The position numbers were made by a program, and so were the translations under genes. A DNA stretch of 64,000 nucleotides from Phlegmacium glaucopus. Taxonomy: Eukaryota; Basidiomycota; Agaricomycetes; Agaricales; Cortinariaceae. A model generated the notes under the pieces. The model worked only from the letters and a program-made list of their open reading frames with translations, was not told the DNA's origin and did not search any database. Positions 46,444 to 58,617 of the stretch are shown one piece after another (positions within the stretch are counted from its first letter, which is position 1; each line of letters begins with the position of its first letter). Where the stretch lies: assembly GCA_015039465.1 (NCBI GenBank), contig MU130010.1:183329-247328 (forward strand), read 5' to 3'.

Positions 46444-47975
46444 ATGCCCCCATCTCTGAAACAGAAATTCCCCGCCACAAATGGAATCAGATGGTTCAAT
46501 CTTGCAGTGTTTACTATCACACATCTCGTTGCAGTATATGGGCTTTTGACAGTCAAACTTAAGCGCGACACGGCCTTTTTTTCTGTGGGATATTACATAT
46601 TTTCAATGTTAGGTGGGGGAAACACACATTTCCCCGGTTTTCCCGTGGACTAGCTGACACAACGATGCTTTTCCCTTTATATTGACAGGCATTACAGCAG
46701 GTGAGTTCCATGATGATAACTTTAAGACTCGAATTTAAATCATTACTTAGGTTATCATCGATTATGGTCTCACCGCTCATACAATGCCTCCATACCACTG
46801 CAGGTGTTCTTGCTATGTGGGGGCACTAGTGCAGTCCAAGGTTCATGCTACTGGTGGGCTCGAGCTCATCGTTCACATCATCGATACACCGACACTGACC
46901 TTGATCCTTATAACGCGAACCGTGGTTTACTATGGACTCACATTGGTTGGATGCTTTTCAAGTCTGAGCTACATCCCGGCCGTTCAGACATATCAGATCT
47001 CAAACAAGACCCCCTCATCCAGTTACAGCATCGTTATTACTTCTGGCTTCTCGCATTTTTTGGTTACATCTTGCCAACGGTCATACCGGGCATATGGCTC
47101 AATGATTGGCTAGGTGGCTTATGTTTCTCTGCAGCCTTACGTTTAACAATCGCCCATCATGTCAGTATCTACACACTTCGGCTTCTTCGTTCTACTGAAG
47201 TGTCTCGCAGAGCACATTCTGTATCAACTCCGTTGCGCACTGGTTAGGGACAACGCCTTACGATGATGTCCAAACGCCTCGTGACCATCTCCTCTCTTCA
47301 TTATTGACCATGGGTGAGGGTTATCACAATTTCCACCACCAATTCCCAATGGACTATCGGAATGCTTACCTCTGGTACCAATACGATCCAACGAAGTGGT
47401 TCATTGCGCTTTGTGGGAAAATCGGCCTCGCAAGCCACTTGCGTGTGTTTCCAAGCAACGAAATCGCCAAGGGCCAATTAGCTATGAAGTTGAAGGATTT
47501 GAAAAAACTCCAAGATTCGATCGAGTGGCCGATATCTGTTGATAACTTGCCAGTAGTTACATGGGAAACGTGTCAGTATTCTCATTGTTATGATAGTAAG
47601 ACCGAATTAACGACGTGCTCTTGTTTTGATAGTCCAAGAAGAGTCTAAGTCACGGACGCTCATCTTAATATCGGGGTTTATACACGATGTATCCTCGTTC
47701 CTAGATCACCATCCTGGAGGGAGAAACCATCTCATTCGAAGTTCTGGGAAAGAAATGACTGCAACTTTCTTCGGTGGCGTTTATGCCCACTCAAATGCTG
47801 CTCATAATGTGAGTGCAAACCTACCTCTTGTAGGTCCGCAACAACTGATCGCGGGGTTAAGCTTCTGTCAATGATGCGAATAGGCGTGTTAGATGGCGGC
47901 GTCGAAGCCGTATCACAGCTTGAGGTTTCTACACAAAGCCAGCGACTGTACATCTCGGAAAAACGGAATCGATGA
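46444..47975 (+). CDS. OLE1: Delta-9 acyl-CoA desaturase with C-terminal cytochrome b5 domain
   Basis: Introduces the delta-9 double bond into palmitoyl/stearoyl-CoA at the ER. Exons 46444-46612, 46689-46700 (12-nt micro-exon), 46751-47160, 47211-47571, 47633-47808, 47862-47975; 413 residues, phases closed. Histidine boxes: GYHRLWSHRS (its first part formed only when the micro-exon is included), ARAHRSHHRYTDTDLDP and GEGYHNFHHQFPMDYRNA. The heme domain keeps HHPGG and the second ligand region (F-F-G-G-V-Y-A-H-S-N-A-A-H-N), but its start (LILISGFIHDVSSFLDHHPG) is shortened before the usual W-x-x-x-G-x-V-Y-D strand. Hydrophobic pairs are FNLAVFTITHLVAVYGLL and YFWLLAFFGYILPTVIPGIW. Confidence 0.93.
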
Positions 47976-48144
47976 CATATAACCACTATCCAACACAAAA
48001 ATCCAGTGACTGCTTTCTATGACATGAGTTATTCTTACTGGAACACTTATTCACATTAAATATATTGCCCAGTGGAAAAGACAAAGCACAAGCAGCATCC
48101 ATTAAGATAAAAATAATACACAACATCACAAAATTTGAACGCCT

Positions 48145-50644
48145 CTAATATATCGTTTCCTCGTACTCTTCACAGCAGCAAATTTGGTTCTCGACAGATA
48201 TGCGAGCCCCGCGACTCCCAAGAGCAAAAACTATGATAGTGAATATAATGAGACAGGAGGCCACAACTGTAAAACACGTTAAAGACTTACCCCCGAGAAA
48301 ACACAAGGTGCGGCCCAGTTGAACTTTGTGCCAAGCAGAGCATCTTGCATAGCGAACGACAGAAGGGAAAAAAAGCTGCTGGCACTCAAAACCAGACCTA
48401 CTCGAGTGCTGACATAGAGAGTAACAGGCTCTCAACACAATTTCACTCAAAAGAAGAAAGCACTTACCCCATCTCCTCCGTACTAATAGCAAGAGATGAA
48501 AGAGCTGTCACCATGAGAGAGAGCCCTGAATCGCGATGTACTTAGCATAAGGAGCATATCTGTGTGAAAATATGCCTACATGACCCAGAAAAGAAGCCAT
48601 AGAAGATCGAATGTGCGATCAACGTTTTCGGGCCTTGTCTGCAATTTAAATCAAGGTAGTCAGCAAAGAGAGTTTGTTGTAAATCGGAAGTATACCAACA
48701 TTGTACACATCGTAAACAAGGTAAGGGCCAGGCCTCCACTGACGGGTATCATTGTGTTCCAAATACCATATCTGTCTGAGAGGAAGCCTAGAAGGATGCC
48801 TGCGATGCCTCCAGTAAAGCTAAGAACGATGCCCTGTATCATAAAGTTCACATTCGGTGTTACCGAACGAACGTGCTATTAAACGCACAGAATTAAAAGA
48901 GGTCGACGCGTTAGCGCCTCGCTCAAGTCCCAAAAGCTCCAGGTACATCGCTGACAAAACGATGATAAGATTATACAGTCAGGTAAACTTGATATCTAGA
49001 CTTACCTGGGAAAAAAATGACCAACATAGTGAGGCAGGTACTAAAAGGACAGGTGAGGTTTGAAAAAGTAGTTGACAGGGATAATCATGGAACTTACCCG
49101 ACAGCCGCGAAAATGTAACCCTGCTCCGACGAATACTTCACTAGATCTAGACGGGGCAAAGGAAATTTGTCCTGGTCGTCCTCCTTCGGAATGGTCAGGA
49201 TACAGTTTGCGATGAGAAAGCTGCCGAAAATGACATAAGCAGTGACACGAATTGCGCCGCCCAGACCACGATGTGGGATGAGACCCCTTTGAAAAATGGT
49301 AAGTTATGGAGGGTGGCACCAGATGGAGCCTTACCGTAGAACTAGAAGATAGCGTGAATCAGGAATTGCTGTATATTTAAGAAGATGCTCAACTGGGTGG
49401 GAAAATCATGCCTCCGAAAGCACCTCCGCTCATAACTATTCCAAGGGCAAGTCCTCTCCAACGTCTGAAGTAATGCAAAGAAACCGTAGAAGTTGGCACA
49501 AAAACGAGGCCTATTCCAGTACCCATACCGAGAGCTTGCAAGAGGAATGCAAGACCGAATTGTTCTTCACCGAGGAAAGATAGCAAGTAGAGACTGTAGA
49601 CTTATTAACTAAGCACAGTTTACCAATAACGAGAATACAGTACCAAATTGAAAAGATCCCCGTGCCACAGAGAACGACAAGATGGAAATAGCCAGCATCT
49701 GCAAGCTTTCCAGCTAGAAGAGACAAAGCAAAGGCAAAAAATAATTGAAAGCTTCCAATCCATCTATGTGCAAAAAGGGAGTTAGAGTAGGCACATGTGA
49801 GGTAGGAGAACAAGACATACCTCACGACTGCCGGGCTATGATCGCTCAAGGTAACGTGGTTATAGTGTTCTAATCGATGGAATTAGAAAACATTGCATGA
49901 ACCGTGGCGGCACAATACCTTCAAAAATATTCCAAGTAAACAAGTATCTATATAGTCAGGGTAAATGTATATTCAAAAAGTGGAAATGGTGAGATAGATG
50001 CTTGCCCAATGGTGCAGAACTGGATGAGGAAACTGCGAGAAAAAAATGACATGAGGTTGGAGTCACAGCTCCGGGCAAAACAGGAGAGATTCTTACGCTC
50101 CAGCTACTGCCAGCCAGCCTACAACCCCTCCTTCTGGTGGCTCCTTTGTGTATAGAGGCGGGGGAGTGGCCTTGAAATCGTAATCGTCTTCCATAGTGTC
50201 ATCGAAATCTGCTAGACCTTTCATTGGGTTGACAAATGTGGCAGACTTTGGCGTATACACCGGCGGGGCAGGTTTCTTCAGAGGCAGGAATCGGGCCAGC
50301 CATCTTTTTGAAAAGATCAGTTCTATCCATGAACGTGATTCATTCGAAACTCACCCCTTTGGGACCTCCGACCAACCCTTAGGAACCTCCGACCAACCCT
50401 TGAGACGCGGCTGCACGACGCTCTTGGGAAGCGAGCGTGGAGGTAATCCAGGAAGTTGAACGACAGCAGTAGGCCGCTCAGGATGAGTGCGAACAGGTTT
50501 AGGTCGAGTAGGCAATTTGGCGACGTTGGGTTCATAGATAATCGCTGACCGATGGAGCTGTTGTCGAGGTTGGTTGTGGTTGTGGTTGAGAAATGGTTTG
50601 ACTGAAGGATGTGCAATAGGTTTGGTAGGGAAATTGTTAAACAT
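48145..50644 (-). CDS. MFS carrier, monocarboxylate-transporter (MCH) type
   Basis: Twelve-helix carrier with a long cytosolic N-terminus. Sixteen exons: 50644-50355, 50303-50097, 50032-50006, 49947-49919, 49869-49821, 49763-49644, 49593-49394, 49341-49335 (7 nt), 49286-49098, 49040-49006, 48950-48889, 48833-48709, 48638-48580, 48540-48468, 48408-48305, 48266-48145; 565 residues, phases closed. The intron 50005-49948 has a GC donor. Family motifs: PPEGGVVGWLAVAGAFLIQF, YLFTWNIFEEHYNHV, LSLLAGKLADAGYFH, GTGIGLVFVPTSTVSLHYFR and RWRGLALGIVMSGGAFGGMI. The N-terminal 130 residues are Pro/Arg-rich and carry a tandem GWSEVPK duplication. Last intron (38 nt) and donor of exon 12 are my least certain choices. 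Substrate unknown. Confidence 0.88.
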
Positions 50645-50841
50645 GGATTTGAGACTGCCACCAGGGCAGGGCCAACCAGGGCAATATGTCTAAAGTGAAC
50701 AGGTGAAAAGAGCCCAGCTCTTAAAGATTCAAAGAAATCTACAACAGAATTAGCATAGGTAACCAGTGGCTGTGTGTCACGTGATATACCGCGTATGTAC
50801 AACTGGAAGATCCAGATTAGGCTTAAACGCCATGAGCTGTC
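50645..50841. promoter_or_regulatory. Divergent interval between MFS carrier and SLC35F copy 1
   Basis: Only 197 bp lie between the two start codons, so regulation is probably shared. The last ~45 bp, from about 50800, are repeated upstream of the second transporter copy near 52830-52880. Confidence 0.5.
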
Positions 50842-52379
50842 ATGTTGCCACCCACAGTCGAGGACTTGTATGCGTCGAGTCCGAACGACGACTCGGAAGA
50901 ACGCACACTACACCTGCCAGCGTATAAGCGCGACTACGCTATCGGAATCGGGCTCATAGTTATTGTTGCTTCCCTTTGGACGTTATCCAGTTTTGTGACC
51001 CAGGTAAGTCCATCAAATCCGTTTCTTACTCTATGGTAGCACTTATATCGTGACCCTAGGACTTGTATGGAAGCGGCTACAACAAACCCTTCCTGTATGC
51101 CAGAACCATTCATTCTTTGTCGGATTTCTCAATCCAGTATAACAGAGTCACCTATATGAATACCAGCACGCATTCGCTGTACCTAATTGCATTTCTCCTT
51201 CGACACTGGTGGAACAGCAGGAAAAGAGATCGGTATGTAACTGAATCGTGTTATGACGCCCACCATGAATTTAATTCCAGAAAAGAGTTGGTGACTATCA
51301 TCTAGCCTCTTATGCTGACAATGTTCTAGAGGTGCTCTTTCTATTATGTACTACGGGGGAATTACGGAACTCATACCTTATCATCAGTACGAAATGTCCG
51401 ACCCAACTATCGGCTATAATACCCCCCTATCAGAAGATTCTCAACCACCATTGACCAAAAGAGAAACTGCGCACCTCGCGTTTGTATTTCTATGGGTTGC
51501 CTTCATTGGAAGTTGGTCAGCAAACCTCTCACTGGAACTTACAAGTGTCGCGAGCTCAACAATTTTGTCGAGCATCAGTGGTATGTGTCTGCCGAAGTTC
51601 CATCACCGTAATCGATATCTCATTTGTACGCACCATCGATAGGATTCTTCACGCTAGTTATTGGTCGATTATTTCGAGTCGAGACACTGGGACTTGTTAA
51701 AATTGTTGCAGTCGTTACGAGGTATGTGTAAGCAGGATGATAGCGGGTTTTGTTATCTCACTATAAACAGCTTTGCAGGCGTTGTCCTTGTTTCACTGTC
51801 AGATTCTACGTCCCAACCACCCACAACGAACATGCAACACCATCAATATTTGGAAGGCGTAAAATCTCGTTCCACGCTTGGTGATGCTCTGTCGCTAATT
51901 TCGGCACTATTCACTGCAATCTGTGTGATTCTTTTGAAGGTTCGTATGAAGGAAGAATCTCGGGTGGACATGCAGCTGTTCTTTGGGCTCGTCGGAGTTT
52001 TCAACATCCTACTTCTGTGGCCCATTGGTTTAATATTACACTTGACGGGTGCCGAAATTTTTGAGCTACCTCTCACCAAGCATGCTCAATATGCAATTAT
52101 AGCAAATGTACGACTCGAACATGTCCCCTTAATTCTGGTCGAAAATGCACTGACTGTCTTTATTAGATGGCAATTACTATACTAAGTGATTACCTTGCCG
52201 CCCTCGCGATGCTGAAGACCTCCCCACTGGTCGTCATGGTTGGCCTGAGCCTGACAATCCCCATTGCTGTTGTGGCAGACTTTTTGCGAAAAACTCCAGT
52301 TCATGGAACGGTTATAGTTGGAGCGATGTTAGTAACAATGAGCTTTGTGGGCATTGGCCTGGAGAAAAAAATCAGGTAA
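50842..52379 (+). CDS. SLC35F5/THI74-type drug-metabolite superfamily transporter, copy 1
   Basis: Exons 50842-51003, 51060-51094, 51146-51232, 51330-51580, 51643-51721, 51771-52107, 52167-52379; 387 residues, phases closed. Membrane helices include AIGIGLIVIVASLWTLSSFV, LYLIAFLLRHWW, AFVFLWVAFIGSWSANLSL, GFFTLVIGRLF, FAGVVLVSLS, GDALSLISALFTAICVILLK, ILLLWPIGLILHLTG and the C-terminal ALAMLKTSPLVVMVGLSLTI and GTVIVGAMLVTMSFVGIGLE. DLYGSGYNKPFL and VTYMNTSTHSLYL are typical of the SLC35F5/vacuolar THI74-like branch. Substrate unknown. The end A-T-C-A-G-G-T-A-A could also be a splice donor, but no better downstream exon was found. Head-to-tail duplicated by the next gene. Confidence 0.9.
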
Positions 52380-52907
52380 GGTCCGTAAGGTCCTTACGAA
52401 AAATGCGAGAAGAACGGTCAGTGGTGACCACTGGGAGACCTGTGTCGTCGTCAGCGGCTTCTCGAGACAAAGAAATCTAATTGCCTATAGAAAACCAATC
52501 TTTAGTAGATCCTTTGACACATCAGATGAATGTAGATATAAAACATATCCAGTCCACTTACATCTCTACTAAAGAATCCATGCAGAACTTCAGCCGAAGT
52601 CACTCGAGCAAGCTCAGGATCCTGGAGTCTAGAGGATCAAGTCTCAGTGTTAAAGTCAATGAGATGATGAACAACTGAGGACAAGAGGGACGTGATTGTG
52701 AATTTTATATTCAAAAGGGCGCGGAGAGTCATGATTAGATGGTGACCATTCGGCGTTATGTATCAGGATGGTCACGAGTTTAATTTTGCCCCCCCCGCAG
52801 TCACAGCCACGGTCGGCGCTTACGGTAATGTTAAGGATCCAAATTAGGCTTAGACGCCGTGCCTGTCAATCAGTAGAGATGACCAGTGCCGCACAAACTC
52901 CGTCGAG
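52380..52907. other. Spacer between tandem transporter copies
   Basis: The first ~110 bp resemble the sequence after copy 2 (GGTCCTTACGAAAA...GCGAGAAGAACGGTC), and the last ~80 bp resemble the sequence before copy 1 (GATCCA..ATTAGGCTTA..ACGCC), so the duplication unit includes flanks. No gene in between. Confidence 0.7.
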
Positions 52908-54463
52908 ATGGATTCGCTTCTCGACACCCAAGAGGAAGACACTAGGGAATTGCATGGGTCGAGTTCAAACGACGAAGCACCCACACGATATCCGCCAGCG
53001 CGTAGTAAACGCGACTATGCCATCGGAATCGGACTTATAGTTCTTGTTGCTTCGCTCGCGACGTTATCCGGTTTTGTGACCAAGGTAAGTACATCAAGTC
53101 CTTCTCTTACTATCTGGCAGCACCCACATTGCTATCATAGGACCTTTATGGAAGCGGCTATAATAAACCTTTCCTGTATGTCAGAGTCACTCATGCTTTA
53201 GAAATTGGCTCTTCTCAATTCAAGATATTAGGGTTACCTATATAAATTTCAGCACGCACTCGCTGTACCTAATCATATTTCTTCTTCGACATTGGTGGAA
53301 CCGTGGAAAGAGATCGGTATGTAACTGAATCGTGTTACGATGCCCACCATGAATTTAATTTCAGAATAGGATTGGCGAATACCATCTGACCGCTGACACT
53401 GACGAAATTTCAGAGGTGCTTTCCATATTATGTGCTACGGGTGTATGACGGAACTCATATCTTATCATCAGTATGAAATGTCCGACCCAACTATCGCCCA
53501 CAACATCTCTTTATCAGAAGATTCTCTACCACCATTGACCAGAAGGGAAACTGCGCACCTCGCGTTTGGACTTCTATGGATTGGCTTCATTGGAAATTGG
53601 TCAGGAAACGTGTCACTGGGGCTTACAACTGTCGCGAGCGCAACAATTTTGTCAAGTATCAGTGGTATGTGCCTACCGAACGATACCCATCACGGCAATT
53701 AATATCTCATTTGTATGCACCATCGTGACAGGATTCTTCACGCTAGTTATTGGTCGATTGTTTCGAGTAGAGACACTGGGGCTTGTTAAAATTGTTGCAG
53801 TGGTTACGAGGTAAGTGAAAGTAGGATGATAGTGGGTTTTGATCTCACACCATGAACAGCTTTGCAGGCGTTGTCCTTGTTTCACTGTCAGATTCTACAT
53901 CCCAACCACCCACAATGAAAATGCAACCCCGTCTATATTTGGCGGGCGTAAAATCTCGTGCCGCGGTAGGTGACGCTCTGTCACTAGTTTCAGCACTATT
54001 CGGTGCGGTTGCTGTGGTTCTTTTGAAAGTTCATATGAAGGATGAATCTCGGGTGGACATGCAATTATTCTTTGGACTCATCGGATTTTTCAACATACTA
54101 CTTCTCTGGCCCATTGGTTTGATATTACACCTGACGGGTGCTGAGAAATTTGAACTACCTCATACCAAGCAGGCTTTATTTGCAATACTAACGAATGTGC
54201 GACATGTCCCCTTACTTGGTTGAAAAATATACACTGATTATCTTGATTAGATGGCGGTTACTATTGTAGGTGATTACCTTGCCACCCTCGCGATGCTGAA
54301 AACCTCCCCACTGGTCGTCACGGTTGGCCTGAGCCTGACAATCCCCATGGCTATTGTGGCAGACTTTTTGCGAAACACTCCAGTTCATGGAACGGTTATA
54401 GTTGGAGCGATGCTAGTAACAATGAGCTTTGTGGGCATTGGCTTAGAGAAAAAAATCAGGTAA
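52908..54463 (+). pseudogene. SLC35F5/THI74-type transporter, tandem copy 2, frameshifted in exon 3
   Basis: Same exon plan as copy 1: 52908-53084, 53141-53175, 53232-53316, 53414-53664, 53732-53810, 53860-54196, 54251-54463. Exons 1, 2 and 4-7 are open and match copy 1 closely (RDYAIGIGLIVLVASLATLS, DMQLFFGLIGFFNILLLWPI, TSPLVVTVGLSLTIPMAIVA). Exon 3 is 85 nt instead of 87: after T-G-G-T-G-G-A-A-C copy 1 has AGCAGGAAAAGAGATCG while copy 2 has CGTGGAAAGAGATCG. The 2-nt loss puts exon 4 out of frame and soon meets TGA; none of the alternative splice sites I tried restores it. No other lesion was seen, so the loss may be recent, an allele, or a sequence error. Exon 4 also changes G-G-I-T-E-L to G-C-M-T-E-L. 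Confidence 0.75.
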
Positions 54464-55186
54464 CTTCAAGGTCCTTACGAAAATGCGAGAAGAACGGTCG
54501 TGGTGACCAATGGAAGACCTCTACTTAGTCATAAAGGGTTTCTCCAGACAAAAAAAATCTATATATAGAAATCCGATTTTTTGACACAATCAGATGTATA
54601 GATATCAGCAATAATTTCTCCAGAAACCAAGGGGGAACCGGGATTGCAAGAGGAAGGTAAATTATTTAAAGGCTGGAGGCCTCCCCAAATAAGGTATGTT
54701 TCTGCCCAAAATGGTAATTCTCCGTGATGGCGAATCTCCGAGAACATATTTCGTGTGTTTTTGGAGTTTGGAAAATGGCTAATATTATTATTCCCAACAA
54801 AGCTGGCCATACCATTCAATGTCATTTTTCCAACTTAAACTCCCTCGAGTCACGGAACAACATTCCACATGATTTCAGTTTCCCCTTGGATTCGAAGAAT
54901 CGGAAGATCAGTGAGATATCGTAAGTTTCTTACCGGAGAAAAAACTGAAGAATTTCGTTCGACGGCAATTAGGTTAAGAGCTTTGAACTTTGCTCTGGGT
55001 AAGCCGATTCGGCATGGGTGCCGGTGTGACATTTTATGACTGCCAATAATTTGCTGGTGTCGGTTAGTAATAGTATCCGGCTCCGGGCACAGTTGATCTT
55101 GAATATCAAAAATAACTCTCAGGCAAACTGCACATAAACTTGGCATTATTGCTGGTTTCTTTGAACACATTCGCTTTTGTCGTAAA
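54464..55186. other. Intergenic, no supportable gene
   Basis: Begins with the duplicated 3' flank of the transporter unit. A minus frame at 55170-54850 (106 codons) has no recognisable features and lies across the promoter of the next gene. Confidence 0.55.
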
Positions 55187-56585
55187 ATGAGTACCGTGTC
55201 AGTTCACGTCTCTGAGGGCATCGCCACCATAACCTTGAACCGACCTAAAACTCTAAATGCTATCACCACTGAAGGTACGCATCTCCATGCCACAGTTAAT
55301 ATTCTCACCCCAACACTACTATAGATTACGATGCGTTCGCAAATGCTCTGAGAGAAATAGACGCAAGGGAAGAAGTATTGGTCACTGTCTGGCAAGGTAT
55401 GTCCGCCACTGGCAAATCATAGATTATACACCACGAGTTTCCTGTTAATTTGGAAGATAGCGACTGGAAATTGGTTTTGCGCGTACGATCATCTTGTCAA
55501 TTCGAAAGATATAATCATCCATTGATCATATCAAAGTGGAACAGATGTTAAACGCTCCGATTCAAGGCATTATGATCCCAATGAGAGTTCGGGGAGCGCA
55601 CTACGTAACAACTTCAGGAATAAAGTTGCCAGTACAACAACAGACTGCGGCAAAGCAGTAAGCTACCTCCATAAATGTTGTTGCCCCACACGCTCATGAT
55701 TTTGAAGCTCTATTCGCATAGTAAAATTCTTGTGGCAGCATTGAATGGACCTGTGATGGGTGCGTTTCATAGTTCATTTTTACTACACGTTTTCATTGTA
55801 CTTCTCACTGTAGGTATCGCAGCAGGTAAATCTCCATCAAGGCCACCTTTCGTAAACCATTGCTAAATATTTTTTCTCTGTGAATTAGCGTTCCTGGGCT
55901 ACTTCGACTTCATTTATGCCCTACCGAACGTATGGCTGGCAATTCCTTTTACTTTCCTCGGTTCGTGGTGTTGAAATTCTGTTATATATACCGCTATTGA
56001 CATCAGTTGGGACGAATAGCCATAGTCGCGGAGGGAGGTGCAAGTGTCAGCTTCGTAAATCGAAGTGAGTTACTAAATAACGACAATTCAAAGAGAGATA
56101 CCGGCCACAATCGACTGACTTATCTTTTAATAGTGGGCCTGGGTGTAGCAAATGAAGTCCTGATATGGGGAAAAAAGAAGAACGTCGAAGAGCTACATGC
56201 ATGTAGATTTGTCAAGTGAGTCAATGACTCCGCAACTTGAAGACCCCTACTAAGCCCTCGAATTCTACAAGTAAAATTTTCCCATCTCAGACGACGCCAT
56301 CTTTCCATGTCACAGTTCGGAATCATTTAATGGAAGAGATGCGAGGCCTTGACCCAACGGCTCTCCTAGTTATGAAAAGCTTAGTCAAACGAGGGCTTTA
56401 TGAAAAGAATGACCCTGATGCAGTTAATCTTCGGGAAAGCTATGGTGCGTCGGGAATCTTTCATCTTTGGAATTATTACTCTAATATTTAAAAATTGCAT
56501 AGCCCAGGCAGAACGTTTTGCTAGTGGCGTACCGAAGAAACAATTTACCAGAATTGCAAATAAGGAAATCAAGCATAAGTTATAA
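55187..56585 (+). CDS. Peroxisomal enoyl-CoA hydratase/isomerase family protein (ECI-like)
   Basis: Probably delta3,delta2-enoyl-CoA isomerase of fatty-acid beta-oxidation. Eleven exons: 55187-55274, 55325-55396, 55461-55482, 55537-55657, 55708-55759, 55814-55825 (12 nt), 55889-55960, 56020-56064, 56134-56215, 56272-56444, 56503-56585; 273 residues, phases closed. Crotonase landmarks: ITLNRPKTLNAIT, TGNWFCAGTDV (oxyanion strand), LVAALNGPVMGIAAAFLGYF and FTFLAIVAEGGASVSFVNRM, with the E-G-G-A-S glutamate region of fungal ECI enzymes, then GVANEVLIWGKK and FVNKIFP. The C-terminus is H-K-L, close to the H-R-L peroxisomal signal of yeast Eci1. The 12-nt exon completes the second oxyanion loop. 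Confidence 0.92.
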
Positions 56586-57135
56586 TTATCGGTTGCTGAC
56601 ATTCTGACTGGTTCAGCTTACTAGGGAGGATCTTCATTTTAATGTATTTATCTTTAAAAACATTAAATCGACCATTAATGGAGGAGGGAAAGACTCTTGA
56701 CATGGCATATACCACATTCTGCCAGGATTTCAACGGAAACAAGTATGAATAAATTTTTGAATGCAGTGCTACCACCTGTAGCGGCTCGTCTCGGGCTGTA
56801 GAAAAGTTGGGAAAAAGTAACCTGAAGTTGGGCTGCGAAATGCCGGCACTGCCGGGCTATCACCCAATTGCTAGCTAATGTGCTGACAAAATGTAGATAG
56901 CTACCTCATCAATAATGTACCTACTAGTCTACTCAGTACGGTCCACGAACTCCCAATTCCAAGTTCCAACGACGGCCATATTCCCTTGCCGACGGGTGTG
57001 ACTGTCCGGTGTGACAACGCCCGTATCTCACCATTCTCCAGTCGGTAAAATTGCAAGTTTATAGCAGATTCTACATAGCCCAACCTTGTTTTGTGATATA
57101 ACTAGGACGGTAATAGCAGCATCAAGAACTTGACC
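56586..57135. other. Intergenic
   Basis: 550 bp between two plus-strand genes. Minus-strand frames (56675-56863, 56901-57083) show no protein character. Nothing recognised. Confidence 0.6.
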
Positions 57136-58617
57136 ATGGACACTCAAAATGTTCTTGGCTACCCTTCCATCAACAACACTAACACTCTTGGAACGCCAAA
57201 CGTCTACCATATCTTATCGGGTTCTTTCCGTTCATTATCTCTCTTCTTGCTTGCCTTTTCTCCCGCAAATCGTTCGCTCTCTCATGTGCAAACTGTGTCT
57301 GCTTTCGGTCCTCATCAATACCTTGCTTGTAATGACCACAAGGATCATGTGTATACTACAAGCTGGGCAAATCCCCCATCACTTTCTAGTTGGCGTGTAG
57401 AACGCTCGGGCGATGGATCACGGAGCGTCTCTCACATTAACACCGTATCAATAAGTGTGTGCTAAGCCACAACTTGTCGCTTCTGAGGGTATTGATCTAA
57501 GTTTGGGATAGCTGCTACCTCATCGTATATCACATTACCACCCCCATACTCACGCGCCTATTCCGTTGGTGGGCCTACAGGAGAAGTTCACCTCATTGAT
57601 CCCGAGACAGGTGGCTTTGGCCAGAAACTGCAACAAGTTCTCTTTGTTCCAGAGAGCGAACTTGAGAACGCTGATAAGACGAGAGTGGCATTGGTATGTC
57701 ATCGCTACTAATACTGTTATCCATTCCCACAGGGGTTCACAGAGATATGGATCGCATGGAATCGAATTTACGCCCTCTCGACAACTTGCATTTGTGCCCG
57801 TCCTTGGCTCTAGCACCGTTGAAATGTTTTCTCATGATCGTGCTTCTGGTTATCTTACGTACCTTACCTCTGTACGTTCTCCCCGCGGACCAGGAGCGAA
57901 TGACGGCCCACGACATGTCAAAGTACACCCTAATGGAAAAATTCTATATTGTGTTACGGAACACTGTAAGCTCTTCATTAACTTGCTACCAATGACTAAA
58001 GGCCCATTTTTGCCTGCGATCTAGCGAACCTGGTAGATTCATATAAGATTTTATCTACGTCTGTTGAATACATCGCATCACGGTCCCTCGTCCCCCATAG
58101 CTCGCCAGAGGTTCAATCGACTGACCATTTCCGTGGTGATACTCTCTTGCTTCCACCGCCGACTCCTTTAAACCCCACACCCAATGTGCTTCTTGCCACT
58201 ACTCGAGGTTCCTCTACTGCCACTCGCGGCTGGCTTAGTGTTTTCCCTCTCGATGCAGATGGAAATTTTGTAGAAGTCCCAAGATCAGGAGACGTCGGTG
58301 AAAAAATCAACGTGGATGATGAAGCACATCGCTTTCGGACGCCTACATCGGGTGGTAAAGCGAATGCGATAGATATTTTGCCCAAGTCGTTGTCGAAAGA
58401 TGCTGAAAGTGGTCTATGGATATTACTTACCGACGACGATGACGCTACTGCCTCTCCTAGTGGGGTAGGAGCTGTACGTGTTCTTGAATGGGATGGTTGG
58501 ACGAGTGGGGGTATAAAGCTCGTTTCAGAGTGGCCTTCCTCGGATTCGGCTTCTATTCTAAATGAGTTAGAAGGGGAAAGGATAGGGGGAGCGAGCCATG
58601 CCATATGGTTGAATTGA
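57136..58617 (+). CDS. Carboxymuconate-lactonizing-enzyme-like seven-bladed propeller (lactonase family)
   Basis: Resembles fungal 3-carboxy-cis,cis-muconate lactonizing enzyme of the beta-ketoadipate pathway. Exons 57136-57454, 57512-57693, 57743-57965, 58025-58617; 438 residues, phases closed. Family pattern: HILSGSFRSLSLFLLAFSP near the start, GPHQYLACN, YTTSW, S-V-G-G-P-T-G-E-V-H, YGSHGIEFTPSRQLAFVPVL, GANDGPRHVKVHPNGKILYC-type blade with G-P-R-H, then LLATTRGSSTATRGWLSVFP and GGASHAIWLN at the end. The first ~25 residues (MDTQNVLGYPSINNTNTL) are atypical, so the real start may differ. An intradiol dioxygenase follows on the same strand. Confidence 0.87.

Noticed and set aside
52481..52678. 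Possible extra last exon of transporter copy 1
   Set aside because: The frame is Ser-rich and random, and is not conserved after copy 2.
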